The notes beneath the pieces were generated by a model. It had not been told where the DNA came from. It did no database searches and was given only the letters and a program-made list of their open reading frames with translations. A stretch of DNA of 64,000 nt. Source: JANPLN01 sp043757265. Its GTDB lineage: Bacteria > Bdellovibrionota > Bdellovibrionia > Bdellovibrionales > JAGQZY01. Location: NCBI GenBank assembly GCA_043757265.1, contig JAYUQP010000091.1, positions 114,732 to 178,731 of the forward strand, written 5' to 3'. Both the position numbers and the translations under genes were made by a program. Positions 34,822 through 43,920 of this stretch are shown in pieces; position 1 is the first letter of the stretch, and each line of letters begins with the position of its first letter.

Positions 34822-36068
34822 TCGTGCACTTTCATATTTCGAACTTTCGCAACGTAATCTAAATAAGTACTTAAAGATTCTACGGTTTGTGCCGATTTCG
34901 ATTCGTTTTGCAAAATCTTTGTGTAAAGCATTTCCAGCGTCGGTATGATGATATCCTGGCTTTCTTGCGTAAAAAATATTTTATTCTCTGCAAAGGTTTG
35001 CTGGGCTTTTTGAATGTAGGGAGCAAAGTCCGAAGTTAACTCATAAGGGTTTAGATAAAATGGAAAATACGCTGTACCAAGACACGTGTTGATCTGCATA
35101 CTGTACGTACGGGCGATATTAGCAAGATATAAAAATAAGCTTTCAAGCGTTGTGATACTGAAAACCGAAAGAGTTGGACTAAAGCCAATTTGATCGATTA
35201 TGGGCTGCGCACAGTAAGTGTGAATATTTGCGTCCACCGTGCTCCACTTAGAGCCGAAACGTATAAATTCATGTGCAGAGCCAACAGTATCGATACTGAA
35301 AATAACCTTCACTTTCAGATTTTTATATATAGTTTTTGCATGTGCCAGATCTGTAAAAAAACGGTCTAAAAGAAACTTGGGTGTACCTGCGTTCGTATGG
35401 AATGTAAGAACAAGCTGGAAATCTCTAGAAGCATCTGTGGCGCGATAAAAATGCTCAAGATATTTCATAAAAGAGCCATTCTTTATTTCGGGGCTAAGCA
35501 GAGGTTCTCCGCCCAGAAAAGTTAAATGTATCTTTTTTTGATACAGTCCAGCCTGTGCACCGAGAGCCTCCAGAAATTCTAAAATTCTCTGAACTCTCGT
35601 TTCGTAAGTTTGCACATCTTTTGGAACAGTTTTGTAAGGAAACTTAAAAGGTAAATCTAGGGGGGCTGCTTTTTTGAGTTCCCCTTCCCACTTAGAACTT
35701 AATTGCGGTCCGCAGTAAGCGCAGGCGGAATCACAGGTGTTATCAAAATACAAAGCAACCTGAGTGTAAGAATTTTTATCGAACGAAAGACTATTCAATT
35801 TGTCATCGGGTACTGTACCCTCGGTCTGGCGCCAGGACTTCTCTCCGCGCTCTTCTGACTTCCAACATTCAGTACATATTGCGATTTTGTCATTTGAGAA
35901 CAAGGATTTTCGCATTGATTGCAAATATATGTTATCGAGAATGAGTTTCCCATGGGCATAGGATTCAATGGGCTCGCAGAGTTCCGGTACATGTTTGCAG
36001 CAATAGGCAATAATACCAGAAGGCACATAAAAATTAACTTCTTTGAATGGAACCCAGCATTTTGTCAT
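34767..36068 (-). CDS. Twitch-domain radical SAM protein (B4)
   Basis: Core motif C112-DSA-C116-AY-C119 then GPQLSSKWEGEL, LTFLGGEPLLSPE, FSIDTVGSAHEFIRFGSKW. The N-terminal module has CWVPFKE, AYCCKH and CTECWKSEERG. Closely related to the product of 33523-34821 and transcribed toward it. The two genes overlap tail to tail by 55 bases, so the final 17 residues of each are encoded on opposite strands of the same DNA. Thirteen bases separate it from the upstream B5. Confidence 0.83.
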   Translation of the reverse strand: MTKCWVPFKEVNFYVPSGIIAYCCKHVPELCEPIESYAHGKLILDNIYLQSMRKSLFSNDKIAICTECWKSEERGEKSWRQTEGTVPDDKLNSLSFDKNSYTQVALYFDNTCDSACAYCGPQLSSKWEGELKKAAPLDLPFKFPYKTVPKDVQTYETRVQRILEFLEALGAQAGLYQKKIHLTFLGGEPLLSPEIKNGSFMKYLEHFYRATDASRDFQLVLTFHTNAGTPKFLLDRFFTDLAHAKTIYKNLKVKVIFSIDTVGSAHEFIRFGSKWSTVDANIHTYCAQPIIDQIGFSPTLSVFSITTLESLFLYLANIARTYSMQINTCLGTAYFPFYLNPYELTSDFAPYIQKAQQTFAENKIFFTQESQDIIIPTLEMLYTKILQNESKSAQTVESLSTYLDYVAKVRNMKVHDYIPNFSAGADTSASPGL

Positions 36069-36081
36069 ACACGCCCCATAT

Positions 36082-37287
36082 TTAATCGAAAGATAAATGA
36101 CTTTTCAATATAGATATCCTGTCTCCTTTTTGAGTTTGCCATTTTTGTAGAAGGGAGTTGATTTCGGTATAATCCGATTGAGCACTTCCAACGCGCAATT
36201 CGAGAGCCTCAAGCCACTTTAAAGAAAGGCGATATTGATCCTGACACGCAAACAGGTCCACATTTTTTAAAAACAAATTATAAACGGAGGCGACATTAGC
36301 TTTCAAGTTTTTGTTTGCGTAGGCTGGATCTAAGGTGCTGTTCGCAACCCAATTGCCAACAACATTAACTTTTTTTCCATGAGTTCTAAACTGCAGGAAA
36401 GCCCATTCAAAGTATTCGCACATGGAGCCTACCGTGAATAAACATGGAGTCGGTGAAAGCGTGAGGTCTTTAATCTTTGGATGTTTAAGATAAGAAATAA
36501 AATTCTCTTCAAAAAGATTCCAGTCCAGACCCCATCGCACAACTTCAGAAAGATTTCCGAAGGTTTCATTGCTGATACCAATGTCAAATGTCCAGTGAGT
36601 GGGAAAACTGTCTAACGTTTTAAAAAATTTTAAGAGTAATGGCCTAGGGGTATTTCCATTGGTTAGAAATGAAAGATGTAGACGCGATTGGCGCAATTTT
36701 TCATTTCCACAAAGAATTTCGAAAAAACGGTAGAAGTTTTGGCTGAGAGTGATCTCTCCTCCAAGAAAACAAATAGTAAAAGGCTTTTGTTGGTCGTCGC
36801 ACAGACCGGTGAGCCATTGTATAAAGTTATCTATATCGTTTTGATTAGTTACGGCTGAAACTACTGGTTCATCGTTTTCTTTGGCAATTCTTGAGCTGAA
36901 ATTCGAGCTACAGTAGATACAGCTCATGTTACATAGATTATCAAACATAAGCTCGACATACTTTAACTGGTCGGAAACATGTGCAACTGAGGTCCAAGTA
37001 TTTTTGTGATCTCGATAGGCACTCTTGCCAATTTTATAGTCTTCCCAGCAAGAGTCGCAGTCTGGATTCTCCACATTGTGCAGAAGATCATTTCTTCTCG
37101 ATAAAATCTGGGGACTGGCGTTAATGAACGATGCGTTGATTATATCTGGAAAATGTTCCCACTTGGATTTACAACAATGGCGAAGCTTTCTTTTTGAAAA
37201 ATCAATGTTGATGTCGGTCCACGCGGCACTGCAAAGAGTTCTGGGAGTTGTAGCCATGCTGCAAATTTCATTTGAATTCGTCTTCAT
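36082..37287 (-). CDS. Twitch-domain radical SAM protein (B5)
   Basis: Core motif C119-NMS-C123-IY-C126, CFLGGEITLSQNF (GGE followed by Ile rather than Pro), and NETFGNLSEVVRWG in the place of the usual SIDG strand. The N-terminal module has LCSAAWTDINID, RHCCKSKW and CDSCWEDYKIG. The usual Asp of SIDG is absent. An internal ATG at 37257 (MATTPRTLC) is an alternative start that fits other family members better. It lies 13 bases upstream of B4, and 70 bases separate it from the NeuA-like gene. Confidence 0.82.
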   Translation of the reverse strand: MKTNSNEICSMATTPRTLCSAAWTDINIDFSKRKLRHCCKSKWEHFPDIINASFINASPQILSRRNDLLHNVENPDCDSCWEDYKIGKSAYRDHKNTWTSVAHVSDQLKYVELMFDNLCNMSCIYCSSNFSSRIAKENDEPVVSAVTNQNDIDNFIQWLTGLCDDQQKPFTICFLGGEITLSQNFYRFFEILCGNEKLRQSRLHLSFLTNGNTPRPLLLKFFKTLDSFPTHWTFDIGISNETFGNLSEVVRWGLDWNLFEENFISYLKHPKIKDLTLSPTPCLFTVGSMCEYFEWAFLQFRTHGKKVNVVGNWVANSTLDPAYANKNLKANVASVYNLFLKNVDLFACQDQYRLSLKWLEALELRVGSAQSDYTEINSLLQKWQTQKGDRISILKSHLSFD

Positions 37288-37357
37288 TCTTCTTAAAACA
37301 ATAATACTGAATTAAAGAATTTGGGTAAGAAGAAAGCCCATATGACTTCACGCGCTG

Positions 37358-38008
37358 TCAAAGAAGTAAAGCTTGGATTAGGCGAAGGTCTTCCGGGGAG
37401 TCAAGTTCGTGAGCCAATCCTTCTGGCAATGTTTGAGTTCCAATTTTTCCAAACAGCCGGCAGCGATTTTTTAAAAGTCCGTGATGAGACATAAAGTAAA
37501 ATGCTCCATTTTCGATGAGGCAGCCGTTAAAATCCTGTCGACGAGGGCGATGCAGAGGATCATAATTTAGCGGCGAACCATCGGCAGACCACAGAAAGCG
37601 CTTAAATTCGCAAACCGAAAGGAGGGAGTCGTAATGACCATTTTGAAAGTGCGACACGGCTTTTTGGATATGTTCTGCCTTAAGTAGCGGCGAAGTGACC
37701 TGAAATAGTCCAAGCCAATCGCAAGGGTTGCGTTCCGCGTAATGAAGGAGCACATCGTCTGTCGGAGTGAAATCCGTAGCCAAATCTGCTGGGCGAATAT
37801 CAATTTGAACCTGAGAGCCAAACTGCTGCATTACCTCGTCGGCAATTTCGCGAGACTCGGTTGAAACAACGATTTCACTAAAACATGCAGATTTTAGGAC
37901 AGCGTCTAAGGCCCAAAAAAAAAGTGGCCGGCCATGAACTGGAATTAGATTTTTGCGAGGAATTCCTTTTGATCCCATGCGCATAGGAATAAATGCAATA
38001 TTATTCAT
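37358..38008 (-). CDS. CMP-nonulosonate (sialic/pseudaminic/legionaminic acid) cytidylyltransferase
   Basis: NeuA/PseF-like enzyme that activates a nine-carbon acidic sugar with CTP. IPMRMGSKGIPRKNL (residues 7-21) is the nucleotide-binding start. STESREIADEV, PTDDVLLHY, FQVTSPLLKAEHI and HELDSPEDL follow. The length of 216 aa is typical. It overlaps the upstream glycosyltransferase-like gene by 8 nt, which in turn overlaps neuB, so the three form one unit. Which nonulosonic acid is made cannot be told from these genes. Confidence 0.85.
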   Translation of the reverse strand: MNNIAFIPMRMGSKGIPRKNLIPVHGRPLFFWALDAVLKSACFSEIVVSTESREIADEVMQQFGSQVQIDIRPADLATDFTPTDDVLLHYAERNPCDWLGLFQVTSPLLKAEHIQKAVSHFQNGHYDSLLSVCEFKRFLWSADGSPLNYDPLHRPRRQDFNGCLIENGAFYFMSHHGLLKNRCRLFGKIGTQTLPEGLAHELDSPEDLRLIQALLL

Positions 38009-39209
38009 TCAGTATCTCCTTTGTGAATTGCAGAAAGTGACCCATTTCTTGCAACCAATTCGGTTGGGAAGCCAAGTTGCAAAAGTGATCAACGTTGCCT
38101 TGGATTGAGATATTTTTTTGCCAACGCGGAATAAGACCGTTCACAAACGGCAACTGCGGTTCTGTCACCAGTTCGATCTCCGGAAGGAAAAAGGTTGGTT
38201 TTCCTTGCAAAAAACAATCAAGATGCAAATTGGAGTTCCCTCCCCAAACCAGATCGATGGTTGAAAGGCACTGATCAATGGCTTCCATGGTCAGCAAAGG
38301 AATCCCAAGTGATGCGTACGACTCTTTTTTATCCACATGGTTTGGATGCGGGCGCAAAAAAAACTTGCAGTTCGCGAGACTCTGCATGTAGGGCTGAAGT
38401 TGTTCCCAGCGAAGCACCTTCGAGCATGCAATCAGAATTCGCGGTGCTCGAGGCAAAAAAGATGTTGGTAGCTTTCGAGTCGAGTTAAGAAATTTAATTT
38501 CCTGAAACGCGCAACCGTTTTTTAGATAAAGCTCTTGGGCAGCTGGGCCATACAAAAGAGCGATGGTCGCAGTAAAGGGAGCTGCGTTGAGGGGCAAACA
38601 GGCGTGCGTTGCAAAGATACTTTTTTTCTTGAGAATTTGAGCTACAATAAAAATAGCCAAACCGTGGGGGTTACCATCGGTGGAAACGATAAGAGTTTGC
38701 ACAGAACTCTCGTGCAACTTTTTTTCCCAGTAAAGCAACCAACATAGCATTTCACACTGGCGTAAAAAAATATAAACGGGCACTTTCCCCTTCGCTCTTT
38801 TTTGTAAAAATTGAGTATAAACTTTGCGAAGTAAAAAAAGCCGGCTGAAAGCAGAAACAATATTCCGTAAGACATCAACAAAGTCGATCTGCAAGTGCAG
38901 GGCCTGAGCGTCGAGCGACCAAAGGAGTAGGGCCTTCTTTTCATTATTATTTTTATAAAGAAAAATAGTCTGGTGTTGAAGGTGGTATTTGTTATGGCGT
39001 GGAATCCGAAATATGAAAACTCCGACCAGCAAAAAAAAACGACCTAACGTGAAGCTAGAAAGTATCTGACTTAAAAAATAAACTGAATTTAAAATTGGAC
39101 GTTTTGAAAAATAGGATTTGACCAGAGATTCTCGCTCCATCGTGGCATCTTTTTTTTCCAAAGAATCCAGAGTACACAAAATGTCCTTTGAAAACGAAGC
39201 AAACTTCAT
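38001..39209 (-). CDS. Putative glycosyltransferase (capsule/sialyltransferase-like)
   Basis: Not firmly recognised. The C-terminal half (RILIACSKVLRWEQL, FFLRPHPNHVDKKESY, DLVWGGNSNLHLDCFLQGKPTFFLPE) looks like a GT-B glycosyltransferase domain of the kind that uses CMP-sugars or builds capsule chains. The N-terminus has a hydrophobic stretch around 45-70. I place the start at ATG 39209, which overlaps the neuB stop as ATGA, not at the upstream ATG 39356, whose 49 extra codons overlap neuB. Its place between NeuB and NeuA genes supports a transferase for the activated sugar (inference). Confidence 0.6.
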   Translation of the reverse strand: MKFASFSKDILCTLDSLEKKDATMERESLVKSYFSKRPILNSVYFLSQILSSFTLGRFFLLVGVFIFRIPRHNKYHLQHQTIFLYKNNNEKKALLLWSLDAQALHLQIDFVDVLRNIVSAFSRLFLLRKVYTQFLQKRAKGKVPVYIFLRQCEMLCWLLYWEKKLHESSVQTLIVSTDGNPHGLAIFIVAQILKKKSIFATHACLPLNAAPFTATIALLYGPAAQELYLKNGCAFQEIKFLNSTRKLPTSFLPRAPRILIACSKVLRWEQLQPYMQSLANCKFFLRPHPNHVDKKESYASLGIPLLTMEAIDQCLSTIDLVWGGNSNLHLDCFLQGKPTFFLPEIELVTEPQLPFVNGLIPRWQKNISIQGNVDHFCNLASQPNWLQEMGHFLQFTKEILNE

Positions 39210-40102
39210 TTTAATTTTTTTTGCGCAGGAGTTTCGCAAGGCAGGAGGTTGTTCTCTGGGCGAAACCGGAGAGCATGATGTAGCTGTGTCATTTGCTTGC
39301 TTAAGGCTAACATTTCTAAGGGAGTGAGGGAAAAAGAGTGGTCTGTACCCTTCCAATCCTTGTTCAAAGTCACGTGTCTCTCGATATACGAGGCATTTGC
39401 AAAAACCGCCATGCTATCTAAAAAAATACCCGGGTCGTGGTTTGAAAAACCAAAAAAAAAGGATGATATTTTTGAAAGCTGAGTCTTCAGGCGCCACATT
39501 TCAAGAAGGCATGCTTGGGAGGAAGGTGTTGGATAACCCGAAACACAAAAATAGAAATAAATTCTTTTCTTCAAGACGTTAATTTTATTTATCTTGGTTA
39601 TGAGACTCTGGATTTTTTTGGGAGTTAGCATTCCCAATGAAATATGCACATTCGGTATTCTCGTTTGTAGGATATATTTTAGCAGGGGGTCCTCGGTATT
39701 TTTCGCAGAGGGAATTTTAATGTGCCGAGGTCTAAGTGATACGATGTCTTCTGCAGCGCCCAAATCCCAAACACTGCTCATATAATCCAAATCCGCATCT
39801 TCGATTTGTTTTTGTATCTGACGATGCTGATCAAGAGAAAACTCAAGAGCTATCCGGTGTTCGCCGTAGGTCCTGCCATAGCTCACCTTTGGATCTGGGT
39901 GCGGCTGATTATAATTGTTCACAGTTTGTGGGGAGATAGTGCGCTTCTGAAATTTAATAATCTGTAAATTTGGAATTTTGATCAATTCACGAATCATTTG
40001 GCGTGCAATTTTAATTTCACCCTTATGGTTACAGCCGATTTCTGCAGAGAGAGCAGGGAGCGAAAAATGAGTCTTCTTTGATGTGAGGAAATAATTTTGC
40101 AT
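39206..40102 (-). CDS. NeuB-family nonulosonate synthase
   Basis: Condenses phosphoenolpyruvate with a six-carbon amino sugar to make a sialic-acid-like sugar. AEIGCNHKGEI (residues 20-30), IKFQKR, GRTYGEHR, SSVWDLGAAE, IKIPSAKN, GFSNHDPGI and ERHVTLNKDWKGTDHSFSL are the barrel motifs of the family. The 298-aa length covers only the barrel; the C-terminal antifreeze-like (SAF) domain of full-length NeuB (about 345 aa) is missing. No UDP-GlcNAc 2-epimerase or other precursor enzyme lies nearby. No ribosome site is visible, so translation may be leaderless. Confidence 0.85.
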   Translation of the reverse strand: MQNYFLTSKKTHFSLPALSAEIGCNHKGEIKIARQMIRELIKIPNLQIIKFQKRTISPQTVNNYNQPHPDPKVSYGRTYGEHRIALEFSLDQHRQIQKQIEDADLDYMSSVWDLGAAEDIVSLRPRHIKIPSAKNTEDPLLKYILQTRIPNVHISLGMLTPKKIQSLITKINKINVLKKRIYFYFCVSGYPTPSSQACLLEMWRLKTQLSKISSFFFGFSNHDPGIFLDSMAVFANASYIERHVTLNKDWKGTDHSFSLTPLEMLALSKQMTQLHHALRFRPENNLLPCETPAQKKLK

Positions 40103-40124
40103 ATATAGTATAAATACCTATAAT
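40097..40124 (+). promoter_or_regulatory. Candidate sigma-70 promoter of the flippase-like gene
   Basis: TTGCAT, 16-base spacer, TATAAT. The -35 box lies in the start of the divergent neuB-like gene. The predicted start of transcription is about ten bases before the ATG at 40140, leaving a very short leader. Confidence 0.5.
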
Positions 40125-40139
40125 TAGCGTAGGTGGGCC

Positions 40140-42275
40140 ATGGAAACAAAGCAACAGTATTTTTTAAAGGTTTTTTCGTTCGGCTCTGTGCTCTTACTAA
40201 CTTTTGTAAGTTTCTTCAATTCGTGGCCCGGGCTTTATGCGTACGACACTGTAGGCTATGCGGCTCATGCTTTGGGTAAAATACCAGGGGGTTGCGTACA
40301 AGCATGGGAATCGTTCTTTTTTTCGCAGATTCTATGTTTTTTCTCGTCATCAAATTTCGTTTTTGGGTATACAATGATTTTGCAGGGTGTAATTGGAATT
40401 AGCTTTTTGCTATACTTTTTACGACAAACGCAAAAATGTTCGATTCAGTCCCTCTTCTTTACGACTGCTTTCTATTTCGCTTTCCCATTTTTTATCTTAT
40501 CCTTCTTTTATCTCGAAAGAGATGTCTTGTTTGCACTTTGCAGTGCCACACCGCCGCTTTTTTTGCTATTTTCGCATGGTACAAAACTTCATTTTTATAA
40601 AAAATGCATCATTGTTGTTGGTTTATTGGCCGCCGCACTTCTGCGATGGGAAGGTATGCTTTACCTTTCACTTTTTCCAATTCAACTTTTTATGCTCAAA
40701 CGTATTTCGGTTCGAAAAATGTGGTTGGGTATTTTTCTCTCAGTGTTTTTCTTCGTACTCAATCTGATCTTATCACCCATGCAGGCAGCACAAAGAACAA
40801 AGTATTCCCTACATCTATCACTTCCGGTGGCATTTCGAATGCTCGATCAACATCCAGAGATTGTTGATGAATCTGTTCGAGAGATATTCAACAAGGTTAT
40901 AGATCTTAACAAAATACCCCAAGTAAGGAGCGTTTACCCGGGAATTCTTGTTCGAGATGACCTTCAGCGTACGGACGTTTTGCGATTTCACTCAGCAGTC
41001 TTCAGACTAATTATAAAACATCCAATTCTATTTTTACAGATTAGATGGCATTATTTGTGGGCTGGGGGGAGACGATATGTTGATATAGTCCCTCCTAACT
41101 ACTTTCAGAAAAAAAGAATCGAAGCTTTCGAGAAAACTCAAATCAAAATCTACGAAAATAGACTGGTGAGTACCGATGGTTGGTTAGATTTTAAAATAGA
41201 CTCCGTAAAAAAACATACAGTACGCTACTTCTTGCTTTTCGGTAGTTTTTGGTTCGGAACAGCTCTTACTCTATTGGCAATCATAATTAGTGTAATTTCT
41301 CCTTATCGTAAACAGAACTTAATTTTCTCCAGCTCCAGCCTTTTGCAAACTTTGATTTTTTTCATCTTTGCACCCGGTGGAAATGGGAAGTATGTGCTTT
41401 TACCTTTGTATTTTTACAGCTTTGCCTTTCCAATTTTATTATTTGATCTGAAACTTTCTCACTTTCTAGTGAAACAAAAAGAGAAGTTTAAAAAACCAGA
41501 ATTTTCTTTTCGGTGGATCAAAGTGATCTTGAATTTCACAATAGCGCTGGGTGCCGTTCAGTTATTGCTTGGCAAAGGCTGGCGACCGTTTTCAAGCCTC
41601 CAATTAAACTCTTACCTTATTTACGGTGTGGGGTTGTCTTTTGTGGTCCACCTGGTGGGCACTCTTTTGCAAGCCCTGCGCTGGCGGGAATTTCTTCAAT
41701 CCAAAGCAATTCCGTTTTTCAGCCTTTTCAGAGTTAGTTGGACTGCCCAGTTCGTGGGGTTATTGAGCTTTGGTGGCTTGGCCGGAGATCTGCAGAAAGT
41801 TCTGTTTCTAAATCGGGAGTATAAATACGACCTCTGGGACGCGGGCGCAACGTGCGTCAGAGAAAGGTGGTGGAGTCTGTATACTCTGCTAACGGTTATG
41901 GCAGTTATGTTGCTGAGCTATGAATCTTTTATGGTTCATTCTATATTGCTTCTGTGCGGGTCCGTCGGCTTTGCGTTTTCAGGACGAGTTTTTTTTCTAA
42001 GCGCTCTCGCTCACTTATTGAAAATTTTCCTTTTCTTGGGGCTTGCTTCGATGAGTTTGAATATCGATCGTGACGTGTTCCTGGCAAGCGTTTTGATGCT
42101 CGCCGAAGTCGTGCCACTTGGCTTAGATGGGTTAGGAACATCACACGCCGTAGCCTATACATTTTTTTTCAGCAAAGGCCTTCAAGCGTATTCAGCGTTT
42201 TTTTTGGGCAAAGTTTTGTTTAAGGCATTCGGTGGCATGTTCATTTTCAAACGAACTCTTACCCAAAATGCTTAG
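40140..42275 (+). CDS. Multi-span membrane protein with C-terminal flippase-like domain
   Basis: A 711-aa integral membrane protein with about 15 hydrophobic segments. Residues 1 to about 445 resemble uncharacterised membrane glycosyltransferase-like proteins, with a periplasmic loop after the first segment (NSWPGLYAYDTVGYA). Residues 455-711 (LQALRWREFL, SWTAQFVGLLSFGGLAGDLQKVLFL, ERWWSLYTLL, DGLGTSHAVAYTFFF) resemble the lysylphosphatidylglycerol synthase / UPF0104 transmembrane flippase-like domain. A glycan or lipid transport role is likely. Its N-terminal half is similar in layout to the product of 42419-43804. Confidence 0.65.
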   Translation: METKQQYFLKVFSFGSVLLLTFVSFFNSWPGLYAYDTVGYAAHALGKIPGGCVQAWESFFFSQILCFFSSSNFVFGYTMILQGVIGISFLLYFLRQTQKCSIQSLFFTTAFYFAFPFFILSFFYLERDVLFALCSATPPLFLLFSHGTKLHFYKKCIIVVGLLAAALLRWEGMLYLSLFPIQLFMLKRISVRKMWLGIFLSVFFFVLNLILSPMQAAQRTKYSLHLSLPVAFRMLDQHPEIVDESVREIFNKVIDLNKIPQVRSVYPGILVRDDLQRTDVLRFHSAVFRLIIKHPILFLQIRWHYLWAGGRRYVDIVPPNYFQKKRIEAFEKTQIKIYENRLVSTDGWLDFKIDSVKKHTVRYFLLFGSFWFGTALTLLAIIISVISPYRKQNLIFSSSSLLQTLIFFIFAPGGNGKYVLLPLYFYSFAFPILLFDLKLSHFLVKQKEKFKKPEFSFRWIKVILNFTIALGAVQLLLGKGWRPFSSLQLNSYLIYGVGLSFVVHLVGTLLQALRWREFLQSKAIPFFSLFRVSWTAQFVGLLSFGGLAGDLQKVLFLNREYKYDLWDAGATCVRERWWSLYTLLTVMAVMLLSYESFMVHSILLLCGSVGFAFSGRVFFLSALAHLLKIFLFLGLASMSLNIDRDVFLASVLMLAEVVPLGLDGLGTSHAVAYTFFFSKGLQAYSAFFLGKVLFKAFGGMFIFKRTLTQNA

Positions 42276-42418
42276 AGGAATTTATAAATACATTTGGGTT
42301 TTCTTCGTTGCTCTCGCTGTGTAATCTTTGTTTCTTGCCATATATTGGCCAATGCTCCTTTTCGTATTAGCTGTGGATTAGGTGGGGCGGAAATATAGGT
42401 TCTTCGAAATTACCAAAA

Positions 42419-43804
42419 CTATTTTCGTAAGAAGTTAAAAAATATTTTGCCAAGTTGTAGGATTACCAATGGTCCAACTGCGACGAAATAAATATGGACT
42501 AAGTAAAGGTATCTCATCTGACCTAGAGAGCCAAAGAAAAACACCGCCAACACCTGGGCATAAACCGGCCAAAATGCAATCAATGTAAGGCGTCTAATCG
42601 AAAGAAATTGGGATAAAAAAAAGATGCAAAGCATTCCCCAAAAAGAATAGTAACCTAGACCCGGGGACCCAGAACCGTAAAGATGGTCGAATACTCTGCC
42701 TTTGGGGATGTTCAAGGAGGACCAATGGTTCAATGCCAGATTGTGGACCGACTCGAGTATCGACTCCACGTGGTCGAACCGATATGATTGTTGATGCTCG
42801 GCCGGATAAAACATGGGCCCTTCGGGCAAAAATTTGTAAAAAAGAATTATCTTAGTTTTGACACAGGATAAAAGGTTTTCCACACATAGAGTTAGCACAA
42901 GTGATTGAAAACTTTGTCTTTGTATATCACTAATTTGCGGCTGGAGGAGAGACCAGGGAATATGATAAGTTTTGGCGTCACCAAAAAGTGAAGGAGTATT
43001 TTCTGGAAGAATGACGGCCTCAACGATGTTTTGCTGCTTCTTTGTCAATTGCGCTTGAGTTTCCTGCCTCAACAAGAAAAACGTATTTAGTGAAGAATTG
43101 AGAGAGTATTGGTCGGATAAAAAAATCGACGGCCACTTCTGCTTAACGGCTCCGCTAAAAGCTAAAAGGCCTACAACGGCAAGTACACCACTCCAAATTT
43201 TAACACGCTTCGACGAGATTGATAAAAAACGCTCCAAACAAAATAGACCCAGGAGGAGAAATCCCTCTCGTCTCATCTGCGCAGCTAACAAAAAGAAAGC
43301 GAAAGCCAAAGAGAATAGTATGCGCTCCCTAAATACATTTCGCTTTGTGCCAGTCGATATTCCTAAAAGACACAAACATGCAGCCCATACTGTCCAAGGA
43401 TAGAAAACATTTCGATCCAAAAACGCGTGCATTTTAAAGTTAATTGGCGAAAGAAAAAAAAGGGATAGGCTTGCCAGCGCTGCAGCGAAAGATAGTTTTT
43501 GCAGCTGCCAGAAGGTACATAAAATTAAAAAAACAATGAAGAGCGTTTGGAAAACGAAAAAATGTCCAAGTAGGATATCTTTCTCGTAAAATAATTTGAT
43601 TAGGCAGGGATATATAAAGCCGCGCCAGTCGTTCAAACAGTTATAATCTGGTTGGTTTTGAAAATTGTAAAGATACTTAATAGTTCCTTCGCTATAAAAT
43701 CCCGGCCAAAACAAGACAATTGTAATAGCAGAGTATAAGAGCAAGATTAAAATTAAGATGATAGGTTGCCTTTTAAACCATTGGCTCAAATCTATGTGGC
43801 GCAT
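42419..43804 (-). CDS. Multi-span membrane protein, related to N-terminal half of the flippase-like protein
   Basis: 461 aa with about ten hydrophobic segments. The opening (FWPGFYSEGTIKYLYN, NDWRGFIYPCLIKLFYEKD) resembles the start of the 40140 product (NSWPGLYAYDTVGYA), and both have a long internal loop with DQ-S-NSS or similar. Probably paralogues. It lacks the flippase-like second half. Likely a membrane glycosyltransferase or transporter for surface glycan building; no specific motif was recognised. Convergent with the flippase-like gene, 143 bases apart; that gap shows no hairpin or other feature. Confidence 0.6.
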   Translation of the reverse strand: MRHIDLSQWFKRQPIILILILLLYSAITIVLFWPGFYSEGTIKYLYNFQNQPDYNCLNDWRGFIYPCLIKLFYEKDILLGHFFVFQTLFIVFLILCTFWQLQKLSFAAALASLSLFFLSPINFKMHAFLDRNVFYPWTVWAACLCLLGISTGTKRNVFRERILFSLAFAFFLLAAQMRREGFLLLGLFCLERFLSISSKRVKIWSGVLAVVGLLAFSGAVKQKWPSIFLSDQYSLNSSLNTFFLLRQETQAQLTKKQQNIVEAVILPENTPSLFGDAKTYHIPWSLLQPQISDIQRQSFQSLVLTLCVENLLSCVKTKIILFYKFLPEGPMFYPAEHQQSYRFDHVESILESVHNLALNHWSSLNIPKGRVFDHLYGSGSPGLGYYSFWGMLCIFFLSQFLSIRRLTLIAFWPVYAQVLAVFFFGSLGQMRYLYLVHIYFVAVGPLVILQLGKIFFNFLRK

Positions 43805-43920
43805 GGGAAAATGCTACAGAAACTTAGTGTGCAGTTCATTGATTTAACGTTGAGTTGAGCAAATTAAGCGCTGCAACAAAATTTCATTCTCTAGCGTGAG
43901 CCCACAACGTCGGTTAAGAA

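Noticed and set aside
39209..39356. 49-codon N-terminal extension of the glycosyltransferase-like gene
   Set aside because: It would overlap neuB by 150 bases. The ATG at 39209 forms a standard ATGA overlap, so the extension is most likely not translated.
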